Assembly: GCA_052387095.1 (NCBI GenBank)
Contig: JBQTJN010000016.1
Coordinates: forward strand, 1 to 37,236
Reading direction: 5' to 3'
DNA: 37,236 nucleotides
Source of the DNA: JBQTJN01 sp052387095
GTDB taxonomy: Bacteria > Pseudomonadota > Alphaproteobacteria > Micavibrionales > Micavibrionaceae
Positions within the stretch are counted from its first letter, which is position 1. The number at the start of each line of letters is the position of its first letter. The notes under the pieces were generated by a model. It was not told the DNA's origin. It saw only the letters and a list, made by a program, of their open reading frames with translations, and made no database searches. Of this stretch, positions 8,261 through 16,055 are shown one piece after another. Both the position numbers and the translations under genes were made by a program.

Positions 8261-10192
8261 TTACACACCGCCCCCGAACATGAACCATGACAACAAGGCG
8301 ATGACGGCACCCATCATGACGAATGCGTAGTGATAAATGAACCCACTCTGGAAGCGGCTGAAGAGGCGCGCTGTGATACCCGAGACAACCGCGCTGCCGT
8401 CGGGACCAAAACGGTCGATGGTCTGCTGGTCGCCGCGGATCCAGAAAATGCGCCCAAGAATGAAAACGGGTTTTACGAACAGCACATGATAAATCTCGTC
8501 GAAATACCATTTGTTGAACGAAAGCTTATAGGGCACCGAAAATTTCGCGGCAATACGCGCGGGCAGTTCCGGGCTGGCGACATACATTTTCCACGCAAGC
8601 GCGAGACCGGAGAGGCCCATAAGCAGCGGCAGGTACTTGACCCATAATGGCACGTGGTGCGCGGCCTCGATCGTATCGTTTTCCTCGAGCACGCGCACAG
8701 CCTCACCCCAGAAATGCATACGCTCATGGCCGATGAAGTATTCATGAAATCCCATACCGGCAAAAATCGCGCCGAAAGCCAGCAGCACCAGCGGCGCCAG
8801 CATGACGAACGGGCTTTCATGGATGTGATCCATCGTTTCAGCGCTCGCGCGCGGTTTACCGTGGAATGTCATGAACAGCAGGCGGCCAGAATAGAATGCG
8901 GTCATAAAAGCGGCGGAAATTCCGGCCCAGTACGCAAACGCGCCAAACCATGTGTGGTCGGCAAAAGCGGATTCAAGAACAATATCTTTGGAATAGAAAC
9001 CGGCGAAGGGTGGAATACCTGCGAGCGCCAGCGTGCCGATCCACATCAGGACGTAGGTGAATTTTATGTGCTTCCAGATGCCGCCCATATTGCGCATGTC
9101 CTGTTCATTCGACATAGCGTGGATGACCGAACCTGCGCCAAGGAAGAGCAGCGCCTTGAAAAACGCGTGGGTGACGAGGTGGAACATGGCGGCGCCGTAG
9201 GCGGAAACACCGAGCGCAAAAAACATGTAACCAAGCTGGCTCATCGTCGAGTAAGCAATCACGCGTTTGATGTCGAATTGCGTCAGGCCGATGGTGGCGG
9301 CGACAAACGCGGTCAATGCGCCGACAACCGTGACAACCATCAGTGCGGCAGGCGCATATTCATAGAGCGGCGAGAAACGCGCGACGAGAAATACGCCGGC
9401 GGTAACCATTGTAGCGGCGTGGATGAGGGCGGAGACCGGCGTCGGGCCCTCCATCGCATCGGGCAGCCATGTATGCAGGCCGAGCTGCGCCGATTTGCCG
9501 ACCGCGCCGATAAAAACCAGCAGGCCGATCAATGTGAGCGCGCGAACTTCATGACCGAAGAAGCTGAACAGTGCGTTGGCCTTGTCCGGCACCTGCGCGA
9601 AAATCATGTCGAACTGGATTGAGCCGAACAGAACGAAGCACGCCATGATGCCGAGCGCGAGACCGAAATCGCCGATACGATTGACGATGAAAGCTTTCTG
9701 CGCGGCGGCGTTGGCGGAGTCCTTGTAATTCCAGAAACCGATCAGCAGGTAAGACGCGAGGCCCACCCCTTCCCAGCCAAAGAACAGTTGCAGCAGGTTG
9801 TCGGCCGTCACCAGCATCAACATGGCGAAGGTGAAAAAGCTCAGATAAGCCATGAAGCGCGCCTTGGCCTCGTCGTGGCTCATATAGCCGATGGAATAAA
9901 TATGCACGCAGGCCGAGACGATATTGATGACGCACATCATGACGGCGGAGAGTTGGTCGGTGCGCAATGTCCAGCGCACGACAAAATCTCCGGAGATAAT
10001 CCATGGCGTGATATCGGTGGTGCGCGGGATATCCTGGATATTGACCTGATAGAACAGCAGCAGAGAGGCCAGCGCCGCAAGAACCATGCACATGCAGGTG
10101 ACGAACAGCGCGCCGCGATCGCCGATGACACGGCCGAAAATCCCGGCGACCAGGAAACCGATGAGAGGAAGGAATACGGCGATGAAATCCAT
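8261..10192 (-). CDS. nuoL: NADH-quinone oxidoreductase subunit L
   Basis: Distal membrane-arm subunit of complex I (643 residues). It has the antiporter core with FFGWEGVGLASYLLIG (Glu141) and LHTWLPDAMEGPTPVSALIH, then a C-terminal extension that includes the long lateral helix (SFNKWYFDEIYHVLFV and onward) which braces NuoM and NuoN. A GGGA lies upstream of the ATG. The gap to nuoK is 9 bases. Full-length with no sign of damage. Confidence 0.97.
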   Translation of the reverse strand: MDFIAVFLPLIGFLVAGIFGRVIGDRGALFVTCMCMVLAALASLLLFYQVNIQDIPRTTDITPWIISGDFVVRWTLRTDQLSAVMMCVINIVSACVHIYSIGYMSHDEAKARFMAYLSFFTFAMLMLVTADNLLQLFFGWEGVGLASYLLIGFWNYKDSANAAAQKAFIVNRIGDFGLALGIMACFVLFGSIQFDMIFAQVPDKANALFSFFGHEVRALTLIGLLVFIGAVGKSAQLGLHTWLPDAMEGPTPVSALIHAATMVTAGVFLVARFSPLYEYAPAALMVVTVVGALTAFVAATIGLTQFDIKRVIAYSTMSQLGYMFFALGVSAYGAAMFHLVTHAFFKALLFLGAGSVIHAMSNEQDMRNMGGIWKHIKFTYVLMWIGTLALAGIPPFAGFYSKDIVLESAFADHTWFGAFAYWAGISAAFMTAFYSGRLLFMTFHGKPRASAETMDHIHESPFVMLAPLVLLAFGAIFAGMGFHEYFIGHERMHFWGEAVRVLEENDTIEAAHHVPLWVKYLPLLMGLSGLALAWKMYVASPELPARIAAKFSVPYKLSFNKWYFDEIYHVLFVKPVFILGRIFWIRGDQQTIDRFGPDGSAVVSGITARLFSRFQSGFIYHYAFVMMGAVIALLSWFMFGGGV

Positions 10193-10201
10193 GCGCGTTC
10201 C

Positions 10202-10510
10202 CTACCCTTTCAGCGTTGAAATTTCATCGACGGCGATGGTGCCGCGATTGCGGAAGAAGACAACGAGAATAGCCAGGCCGATCGCAGCTTCGGCGGCGGC
10301 GACAGTCAGGATGAACATGGTGAAGACCTGCCCGGCGAGATCGTGCAGGAAGGTCGAGAAGGATACGAAATTGATATTCACGGCCAGCAGCATCAACTCC
10401 ACCGACATCAATATGACGATGACGTTCTTGCGATTGAGGAAAATGCCGAATACGCCGATGGTGAAGAGCAGCCCGGCGAGGATGAGATAATGTTCGAGCC
10501 CGATCTGCAT
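10202..10510 (-). CDS. nuoK: NADH-quinone oxidoreductase subunit K
   Basis: Small three-helix membrane subunit of complex I (102 residues). The two membrane glutamates needed for proton transfer are visible as E38 (MSVELML) and E74 (AAAEAAIG). The start at 10510 (MQIGLEHYLILAGLLF) matches the family. The open frame runs further upstream to 10630, but that part is inside nuoJ and has no homology to NuoK. One base separates it from the nuoJ stop. Confidence 0.96.
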   Translation of the reverse strand: MQIGLEHYLILAGLLFTIGVFGIFLNRKNVIVILMSVELMLLAVNINFVSFSTFLHDLAGQVFTMFILTVAAAEAAIGLAILVVFFRNRGTIAVDEISTLKG

Positions 10511-10511
10511 C

Positions 10512-11120
10512 TTATGCCCCGCTTCCCGGCTTGATATTATGCATTTCAAGAATATCTTCGGGTCGCACGGCCAGTTGCGCGGCGATGCTCTGCTTGCGCA
10601 CGCCGGGGCGCTGACGATGAGTGAGGACAATCGCGCCGATCATAGCGATCAGCAGTACAAGCCCCGCCAATTGGAAGGGGTAAATATAATCGGTGTAGAG
10701 AATGCGTCCCAGGCTTTCGGTGTTGGCGATGTCCGCCGGCACAGGCGCAACGGCGTTGAAACCGTAACCCGCCGCGAACTGCCACGCGCTGTAAATGGTA
10801 ATCAACTCTCCAAACAACACAGCGCCGATGATCAGGCCGATGGGTACATACTGCATTGCGCCCTTGCGCAGGTCCGCAAAATTAATATCGAGCATCATGA
10901 CAACGAAAAGGAACAGCACAGCGACAGCGCCGACATAGACAATCACCAGAATGAGGGCGATAAATTCCGCGCCGAGCAGCAGGAAGAGTCCGGCCGCATT
11001 GAAAAATGCTAAAATCAGAAAAAGCACGGAATGAACGGGATTGCGGGCCGTAATCACCATCAGGGCGCTTAGCGTCAGAATACAAGCAAAGAGATAAAAA
11101 ACGATCGCCTCGACAACCAT
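10512..11120 (-). CDS. nuoJ: NADH-quinone oxidoreductase subunit J
   Basis: Membrane subunit of complex I (202 residues, five helices). The conserved segments ARNPVHSVLFLILAF and VYVGAVAVLFLFVVMMLD include the helix that carries the pi-bulge in solved structures. The C-terminal region is hydrophilic (HRQRPGVRKQ). It is the first gene of the third nuo block. Its upstream neighbour is the oppositely oriented pagL, so this block needs its own promoter within 11121-11375. Confidence 0.96.
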   Translation of the reverse strand: MVVEAIVFYLFACILTLSALMVITARNPVHSVLFLILAFFNAAGLFLLLGAEFIALILVIVYVGAVAVLFLFVVMMLDINFADLRKGAMQYVPIGLIIGAVLFGELITIYSAWQFAAGYGFNAVAPVPADIANTESLGRILYTDYIYPFQLAGLVLLIAMIGAIVLTHRQRPGVRKQSIAAQLAVRPEDILEMHNIKPGSGA

Positions 11121-11141
11121 ACTTGATGCCCCCAGTTTATT

Positions 11142-11221
11142 GTCACCCCCGCGAAGGCGGGGGCCTGGCCAATTTTAGTTTATTCAAAGGTTTGCCGGAT
11201 GCCCGCCTGCGCAAGCATGAC
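11142..11221. repeat. GC-rich palindromic intergenic repeat (REP-like)
   Basis: An imperfect palindrome bounded by GTCA (11142-11145) and TGAC (11218-11221). Its left half holds a perfect 7-bp hairpin, CCCCCGC-GAAG-GCGGGGG, at 11146-11163. The right half carries a weaker matching GC-rich arm (GCCCGCCTGCGC). It lies upstream of nuoJ and pagL. A related hairpin occurs at 25869-25884. The bounded-palindrome form is typical of dispersed bacterial intergenic repeats. Confidence 0.6.
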
Positions 11222-11375
11222 GTAAAAGTGAGTAATTTTTAGTCTTTTACACTATCCCTCGCAAGGCCGTTTACAAAATAGCCCCAACTATTTATTTGCC
11301 GTTGATTTTTCAATACATAACGGCATTATGGGTGTCGTCTGTCCGACTTATTCCTTAATTATCCCGGGAAATACT
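11222..11375. other. Divergent intergenic region between nuoJ and pagL
   Basis: This must hold the promoters for the nuoJ-proS block (minus) and for pagL (plus). The only structure seen is a nested dyad: GCCGTT at 11298-11303 pairs with AACGGC at 11319-11324, enclosing TTGA-TTTT-TCAA. No convincing sigma70 pair is visible. TTTACA near 11269 with a poor -10 is the best candidate for pagL. Confidence 0.35.
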
Positions 11376-11882
11376 ATGAAAAACAAAACATACCTGCTCG
11401 CCCTGACCCTCCTGCTGGCTTTAGCCGCACCGGCCGCTGCGATCGCAGCCGATGGCGGGCATCTCAGCATTGGTCTAGGCGTTTATGATGTCCTGGACGA
11501 AGACGAAGCGGCGGATTTTCGCCTTGAATACCGCCCCGACACAAAAATCTTGTTCGGCCTGAAACCATGGCTCGGCGCTGAAATCACCAGCGACGCCTCG
11601 ATCTGGACCGGCGGCGGGATTTTGTATGACTGGAATTTCGCCAATAGCTGGTTCCTGACGCCGAGCTTCGGCGCCGGTTTCTACGATGAAGGCGACAGCG
11701 GCAAGGATCTCGATTACGCACTCCAATTCCGCAGCCAGCTGGAACTGGGATACCAGTTTGAAAATCAGCACCGCGTTGGTCTTGCGTTCGGCCACCTGTC
11801 CAATGCCAGCCTCGGCGACGACAATCCGGGCACGGAAGTGCTGAACGTTTACTGGCATGTACCGCTCGGGACGGATTTTTAG
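11376..11882 (+). CDS. pagL: Lipid A 3-O-deacylase (PagL family)
   Basis: Outer-membrane beta-barrel that removes the 3-O acyl chain from lipid A. It has a signal peptide (MKNKTYLLALTLLLALAAPA, ending near AIAA). Alternating barrel strands follow, and the C-terminus is aromatic (VPLGTDF). The active-site segment is GHLSNASLGDDNPGTEVLN, with H140, S142 and E154. The +2/+12 spacing is the same as the His126-Ser128-Glu140 triad of Pseudomonas PagL. The start at 11376 is chosen because GGGA lies 7 bases upstream and the signal peptide begins there; the frame opens earlier at 11328. This 168-residue gene is on the plus strand between nuoJ and nuoI and interrupts the complex I cluster. Confidence 0.88.
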   Translation: MKNKTYLLALTLLLALAAPAAAIAADGGHLSIGLGVYDVLDEDEAADFRLEYRPDTKILFGLKPWLGAEITSDASIWTGGGILYDWNFANSWFLTPSFGAGFYDEGDSGKDLDYALQFRSQLELGYQFENQHRVGLAFGHLSNASLGDDNPGTEVLNVYWHVPLGTDF

Positions 11883-11896
11883 AATTCAATATTAAT

Positions 11897-11982
11897 CGTC
11901 ATTGCGACCATTAGCGAAGCAATCCAGACTTTTTTAAAAAGTGGATTGCCGCGTCGCGGCGATGCCGCTCCTCGCAATGACG
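11897..11982. repeat. Palindromic intergenic repeat, CGTCATTGCGA type
   Basis: The ends CGTCATTGCGA (11897 on) and CTCGCAATGACG (ending 11982) are inverted copies. Inside, GCGAAGCAATCCA pairs with TGGATTGC around a second small palindrome (ACTTTTT/AAAAAGT). The whole can fold into a long hairpin on either strand. It lies exactly between the convergent pagL and nuoI, where it may act as a bidirectional terminator. A second copy is at 31205-31298. Confidence 0.75.
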
Positions 11983-11994
11983 GAGAATGTCTAT

Positions 11995-12477
11995 TTATCT
12001 ATAAGGCGCATTTGCTAAGAGGTTGGCTGCTATCTGTGCCTCCCAGCGGTCGCCGTTTTCGAGCAGCTTTTCCTTGTTGTAGAATAGCTCTTCCCGGGTT
12101 TCGGTTGCGAATTCGAAATTCGGGCCTTCGACAATCGCATCGACCGGGCAGGCTTCCTCGCACAGGCCGCAATAGATGCATTTGGTCATGTCGATATCGT
12201 AGCGCGTAGTCCGACGAGAGCCGTCCTCGCGGGCTTCCGATTCAATCGTGATCGCCAGCGCCGGGCAGACGGCTTCGCAGAGCTTGCAGGCAATGCAGCG
12301 TTCCTCGCCGTTCGGATAGCGGCGGAGCGCGTGCTCGCCGCGGAAGCGCGGGGAGATCGGGCCCTTTTCATACGGGTAGTTGATGGTGACGCGCGGCTTG
12401 AAGAACATGTATTTGAGCGTCAGGGTAAAGCCCTTGACGATCTCGGTGAGCAGCAATGCGTTGGCAATATTTTTCAT
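11995..12477 (-). CDS. nuoI: NADH-quinone oxidoreductase subunit I
   Basis: Ferredoxin-like subunit of the complex I connecting domain (160 residues). It carries clusters N6a and N6b, which pass electrons from NuoG to NuoB. Two [4Fe-4S] motifs are intact: C61-x2-C64-x2-C67-x3-C71 and C100-x2-C103-x2-C106-x3-C110. The N-terminal amphipathic helix (IVKGFTLTLKYMFFKPRVT) that binds the membrane arm is present. It follows nuoH after 15 bases. The palindromic repeat lies directly downstream. Confidence 0.97.
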   Translation of the reverse strand: MKNIANALLLTEIVKGFTLTLKYMFFKPRVTINYPYEKGPISPRFRGEHALRRYPNGEERCIACKLCEAVCPALAITIESEAREDGSRRTTRYDIDMTKCIYCGLCEEACPVDAIVEGPNFEFATETREELFYNKEKLLENGDRWEAQIAANLLANAPYR

Positions 12478-12492
12478 GTTTCCACTCTAAAA

Positions 12493-13482
12493 CTAATTCG
12501 GAAGCGCGTCAAAGGCCAGCAAAATGCCGGACGTCACCACGACCCAGAGCAGCGTAAGAGGCAGGAAGACTTTCCACCCCAGGCGCATCAGCTGGTCGTA
12601 GCGGAAGCGCGGCAAAGTCGCGCGGCTCCAGATAAAGAAGAACAGGATCAGGCAGGTTTTCAGGCCAAACCAGATAATGCCGGGCACAAACGCGAGGAAG
12701 CTCATGCCGAACGGCGGCAGCCAGCCGCCAAGGAACAGGATGGTCGTCATCGCGCTCATCAAAATCATGTTTGCGTATTCGCCGAGGAAAAAGAGCGCGA
12801 AGGCCATCGCAGTGTATTCAACCATGAAGCCGCCGGTGATTTCGCTTTCGCCTTCCGGCAGATCGAAAGGTGCGCGGTTGCATTCGGCGAGAATAGAAAT
12901 CAGGAACACAATCAGCATCGGGAAGAGCAAAATCTGCATCCAGATCGGGCGTGGCGCGAGCACGATTTCCTGCAAATTCAGCGATCCGGTGCAGAGAAGA
13001 ACACAAACAATGATCAGGCCCATGGACACTTCATACGAGACCATCTGCGACGCGGAGCGCAGACCGCCGAGGAACGCATAACGCGAATTCGAGGCCCAGC
13101 CGGCCATAATGATGCCGTAGACACCCATCGAGGAAATCGCGAAAAGATAAAGAATGCCGACATTGATGTTGGCGAGCACCCAGTCTTTATTGAACGGGAT
13201 AACCGCCCACGCCATCAGCGAGAGCGAGAATAAAATCACGGGCGCCAGCAGGAACACGATTTTACTGGCCTGTGACGGTATGATAGTTTCCTTGGAGAAC
13301 AGTTTCACGCCATCGGCAATGGGTTGCAGCAGGCCGAACGGACCGACCGTATTGGGACCCTGACGGCGTTGCATGCCGCCGAGCACCTTGCGTTCCGCAT
13401 AAGTCAGGTAGGCAACGGCCAGCAGCACACCGACAATGGTGAGGACAATATAAAAAACCGTCCATGCCGTCCAGGAGATCAT
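12493..13482 (-). CDS. nuoH: NADH-quinone oxidoreductase subunit H
   Basis: Membrane subunit at the base of the quinone chamber of complex I (329 residues, eight helices). The conserved quinone-site loop (RAPFDLPEGESEITGGFMVE, then YTAMAFALFFLGEYANM) with its glutamates is intact, as is the N-terminal YAERKVLGGMQRRQGPN. The ATG abuts the stop codon of the preceding pyrophosphatase gene with no spacer, so coupling is likely. Length and ends are normal. Confidence 0.97.
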   Translation of the reverse strand: MISWTAWTVFYIVLTIVGVLLAVAYLTYAERKVLGGMQRRQGPNTVGPFGLLQPIADGVKLFSKETIIPSQASKIVFLLAPVILFSLSLMAWAVIPFNKDWVLANINVGILYLFAISSMGVYGIIMAGWASNSRYAFLGGLRSASQMVSYEVSMGLIIVCVLLCTGSLNLQEIVLAPRPIWMQILLFPMLIVFLISILAECNRAPFDLPEGESEITGGFMVEYTAMAFALFFLGEYANMILMSAMTTILFLGGWLPPFGMSFLAFVPGIIWFGLKTCLILFFFIWSRATLPRFRYDQLMRLGWKVFLPLTLLWVVVTSGILLAFDALPN

Positions 13483-13887
13483 CTACGCCGCTTCCTTTTT
13501 GGTTTTGATGAATTGTGAAAGATCCGGCTTGAAATAATTTGGACCCTTCATGACCTTGCCGTCGCCTTCGCGGCGGATCGGCTTGCCGTCCTCGCCCAGC
13601 TTGCTCATGTTGGAGCGGTGCACTTCATCGAACGCGATTTCCTTGAACGGGTGCAGGCCGAAGGAGAGAAACGCGCCGTCCAGCACGTATTGCAGGTCGA
13701 TCAGCGCGTCGAGCACCTCGACGACATCATTCTGCGCCAACGCTTCTTTTAATTCCTCGAGTTCTTCCGCGATAAGGCCGATCCTCAGCGTATTGGTCTG
13801 GGTGTGCGTGATATTCGGTTCACCCTCAACCGGCAGGCCGTAGGTTTCGTGGAATTCTTTCACATGGTCGAGTGTCGATTTTTTCAT
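13483..13887 (-). CDS. MazG-like all-alpha NTP pyrophosphohydrolase
   Basis: A 134-residue protein of the MazG/PRA-PH fold. The metal-binding signature EExxE is seen at residues 41-45 (EELEE) and the second ExxD at E57-V-L-D60, followed by DLQYVLDGAFLSFGL. The C-terminal EVHRSNMSKLGEDGKPIRR motif resembles the dimeric dUTPase-like NTP pyrophosphatases such as DR2231 of Deinococcus, rather than the fused MazG or HisE. The likely role is hydrolysis of a non-canonical or excess (d)NTP to the monophosphate. The exact substrate cannot be read from sequence. Its start overlaps the nuoG stop as ATGA and its stop abuts the nuoH ATG, so it is firmly embedded in the complex I operon. Confidence 0.85.
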   Translation of the reverse strand: MKKSTLDHVKEFHETYGLPVEGEPNITHTQTNTLRIGLIAEELEELKEALAQNDVVEVLDALIDLQYVLDGAFLSFGLHPFKEIAFDEVHRSNMSKLGEDGKPIRREGDGKVMKGPNYFKPDLSQFIKTKKEAA

Positions 13888-15941
13888 TCTGCAGCCTCCG
13901 CATAATTATCATCACTGAATTGCTCTACGCATTTATGCATGGTTTCGGATGCGCGGCAGATCGCGTTGGCAAGGTAGAAATTTTCGTAAGCCATATCAAT
14001 CTCGGCCGATGCGACCTTGCCCTTGCCGCCGAACTCACCCCAGACGGCCGGCGTAATCTGATCGGTTTTTTTCAGATCGGGAAATTCGCCGAAAATCCGT
14101 TCGCGCAGTTGCATGTGCGTATCATAGCTCATTTTGACGCCGAGCTTGTCAGCCAGCGCGCGCAGGATAGCCCAGTCTTCACGCGCCTCACCCGGCGGGA
14201 AGGATGCGCGCCGCGCGCGCTGCACGCGGCCTTCGGTGTTCACATAGAGACCTTCTTTTTCTGTGAAAGCGGCGCCCGGCAAAATAACGTCGGCGCGCGC
14301 GGCACCGCGATCGCCATGATGCCCTTGGTAAATCACAAATGTCGTCCAGCCGATCTGCGCCTTGGCGTCGAATTCATCGGCGCCCAGCATATAGAGTGCG
14401 CGGACCGCGCCCTTCTTCGTGCCGTCGATAATATCCTGCAACGACCCGCCCTCTTTCACAAAACCGACATCGAGCGCACCGACGCGGGAGGCTGCGCGGT
14501 GAAGAATATTGAACCCGTTCCACCCATCTTTGAGCAGGCCGAAGCTTTCGGCAAAACTATGCAGCATCTTGTGCACGGCAGGACCGTCGGGCCGAACGAA
14601 GACATTGCTGCCGACGATGAGCATGGGATTGCGCGCGGATTTCAGGCTTTCCGCCCAGGCGCCGCCTAATTCCTGCAGATCTTTCAATTCAGTGCCAAGA
14701 TGATCGTATGAGTAAGTAAGATCCGCAGCTTCGCCGATGACGCCGATCTTGATTTTTTTATCCAGCCAGACTTTGCGGATACGGGCATTCAGCACGGCGG
14801 CCTCAAAGCGCGGGTTGGTGCCTACCAGCAGGATCACATCCGCCTGATCGATGCCGGCAATAGTGGAGTTGAATAAATAACCGGCGCGCAAGCCCGCATC
14901 AAAATTCGCGCCGTCGGTGCGGCATTCCATGTTCTGCGAGCCAAGCTCGGTCAATAAATCCTTCAGGGCAACAATCGATTCAATATCGCAAAGATCGCCG
15001 ACGAGGCCCGCGATTTCATGGCTCTGCATACCTTTCATTTTTTCAGCGATAAAATTCAGGGCGTCGTCCCAAGTTCCTTCCGAAAGTTTTCCGGTTTTGG
15101 CGTCGCGGATCCAAGGGCGGTCAAGGCGGCCATGGTTGAGGCCGTCATAAGAAAACCGTGCGCGGTCGTCGATCCATTCCTCGTTAATATCCTCGTGCAG
15201 GCGCGGCAAAATTCGCATGACCTCGCGGCCACGCGCATCGACACAGATATTACAACCCAGCGCATCATTCACATCGATGCTCTCGGTCTTGCGCAGCTCC
15301 CATGGGCGCGCCTTGAAATTATAGGGCTTGGACAGCAGCGCGCCGACGGGGCAGATGTCGATCAAATTGCCGGACAGCTCTGTTTTCACCATCTGGTCGA
15401 TGAAGGTGCCGATCTCGACATCCTCGCCGCGGTGGAACTGGCCCATAACGGGCGTGCCCGCGATTTCCTCAGCGAAACGAACGCAGCGCGTGCAATTGAT
15501 GCAACGGTTCATCGATGTTTTGATCAGCGGACCCAATTCCGGGTCGGGCACGGCGCGCTTGTTTTCATGGAAGCGCGAGCGGTCGAAACCGTAAGCCACG
15601 GCCTGGTCCTGCAAATCGCATTCGCCGCCCTGGTCGCAAATCGGGCAGTCGAGCGGGTGATTGATGAGAAGCATCTCCATCACACCCTTGCGCGCCTTTT
15701 TTACCATCTCGGATTCGGTTTTGACGACCATGTTGTCGGCGCAGGCCATGGCGCAGGAGGCAACGGGTTTCGGCGGCCCGCCCTCGACCTCGACCAGGCA
15801 CATGCGGCAATTGGCAGGAACGGAGAGGCGGTCATGATAGCAAAAGCGCGGGATCTCAACGCCGAGCTGCTCAGCAGCCTGGAGAATGCTGGTACCCTTT
15901 TCGACCTCGATTTCCAGTCCGTTAATCGTCAGTTTAGGCAT
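13884..15941 (-). CDS. nuoG: NADH-quinone oxidoreductase subunit G
   Basis: The 75-kDa-type subunit of complex I (685 residues). It carries the electron wire from NuoE/F to NuoI. The [2Fe-2S] cluster ligands are C34, C45, C48 and C63. The His-ligated N5 cluster is H95-C99-C102-C108, and the N4 cluster is C147-C150-C153-C197. A molybdopterin-oxidoreductase-like domain without cofactor follows (for example DVILLVGTNPRFEAAVLN). A good AGGA lies 7 bases before the ATG. Promoters must lie in the 114-base gap shared with the divergent purSL. Its stop overlaps the pyrophosphatase start by 4 bases. Confidence 0.97.
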   Translation of the reverse strand: MPKLTINGLEIEVEKGTSILQAAEQLGVEIPRFCYHDRLSVPANCRMCLVEVEGGPPKPVASCAMACADNMVVKTESEMVKKARKGVMEMLLINHPLDCPICDQGGECDLQDQAVAYGFDRSRFHENKRAVPDPELGPLIKTSMNRCINCTRCVRFAEEIAGTPVMGQFHRGEDVEIGTFIDQMVKTELSGNLIDICPVGALLSKPYNFKARPWELRKTESIDVNDALGCNICVDARGREVMRILPRLHEDINEEWIDDRARFSYDGLNHGRLDRPWIRDAKTGKLSEGTWDDALNFIAEKMKGMQSHEIAGLVGDLCDIESIVALKDLLTELGSQNMECRTDGANFDAGLRAGYLFNSTIAGIDQADVILLVGTNPRFEAAVLNARIRKVWLDKKIKIGVIGEAADLTYSYDHLGTELKDLQELGGAWAESLKSARNPMLIVGSNVFVRPDGPAVHKMLHSFAESFGLLKDGWNGFNILHRAASRVGALDVGFVKEGGSLQDIIDGTKKGAVRALYMLGADEFDAKAQIGWTTFVIYQGHHGDRGAARADVILPGAAFTEKEGLYVNTEGRVQRARRASFPPGEAREDWAILRALADKLGVKMSYDTHMQLRERIFGEFPDLKKTDQITPAVWGEFGGKGKVASAEIDMAYENFYLANAICRASETMHKCVEQFSDDNYAEAAE

Positions 15942-15973
15942 GATAAGGTCCTGGGATTATTTTTTGTAAGTTA

Positions 15974-16002
15974 TTGAAGTGTTATCCGGTTTACTGTTTA
16001 AT
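15974..16002 (+). promoter_or_regulatory. Putative sigma70-type promoter of purSL-purQ
   Basis: TTGAAG (15974-15979) and TTTAAT (15997-16002) are separated by 17 bases, giving a start of transcription near 16009 and a leader of about 47 bases. No riboswitch-like structure fits in that leader, and no Shine-Dalgarno sequence is seen close to the purSL ATG. Predicted by eye only. Confidence 0.45.
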
Positions 16003-16055
16003 CCCGAACACAGCGAATATCAACAGCTTAACAGGGTTTACGAACACTTATATAA

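Noticed and set aside
8654..9622. 322-codon plus-strand frame opposite nuoL
   Set aside because: It is rich in His, Arg, Glu and Asp, as expected for the complement of a hydrophobic gene. No ribosome-binding site or known domain is seen, and nuoL is unambiguous on the other strand.
15018..15977. 319-codon plus-strand frame opposite nuoG
   Set aside because: Antisense shadow of a complete nuoG with all Fe-S motifs; no independent coding evidence.
16003..16055. Purine riboswitch or PurR operator before purSL
   Set aside because: The leader is under 50 bases with no purine-riboswitch core, and no PurR-type palindrome is visible.
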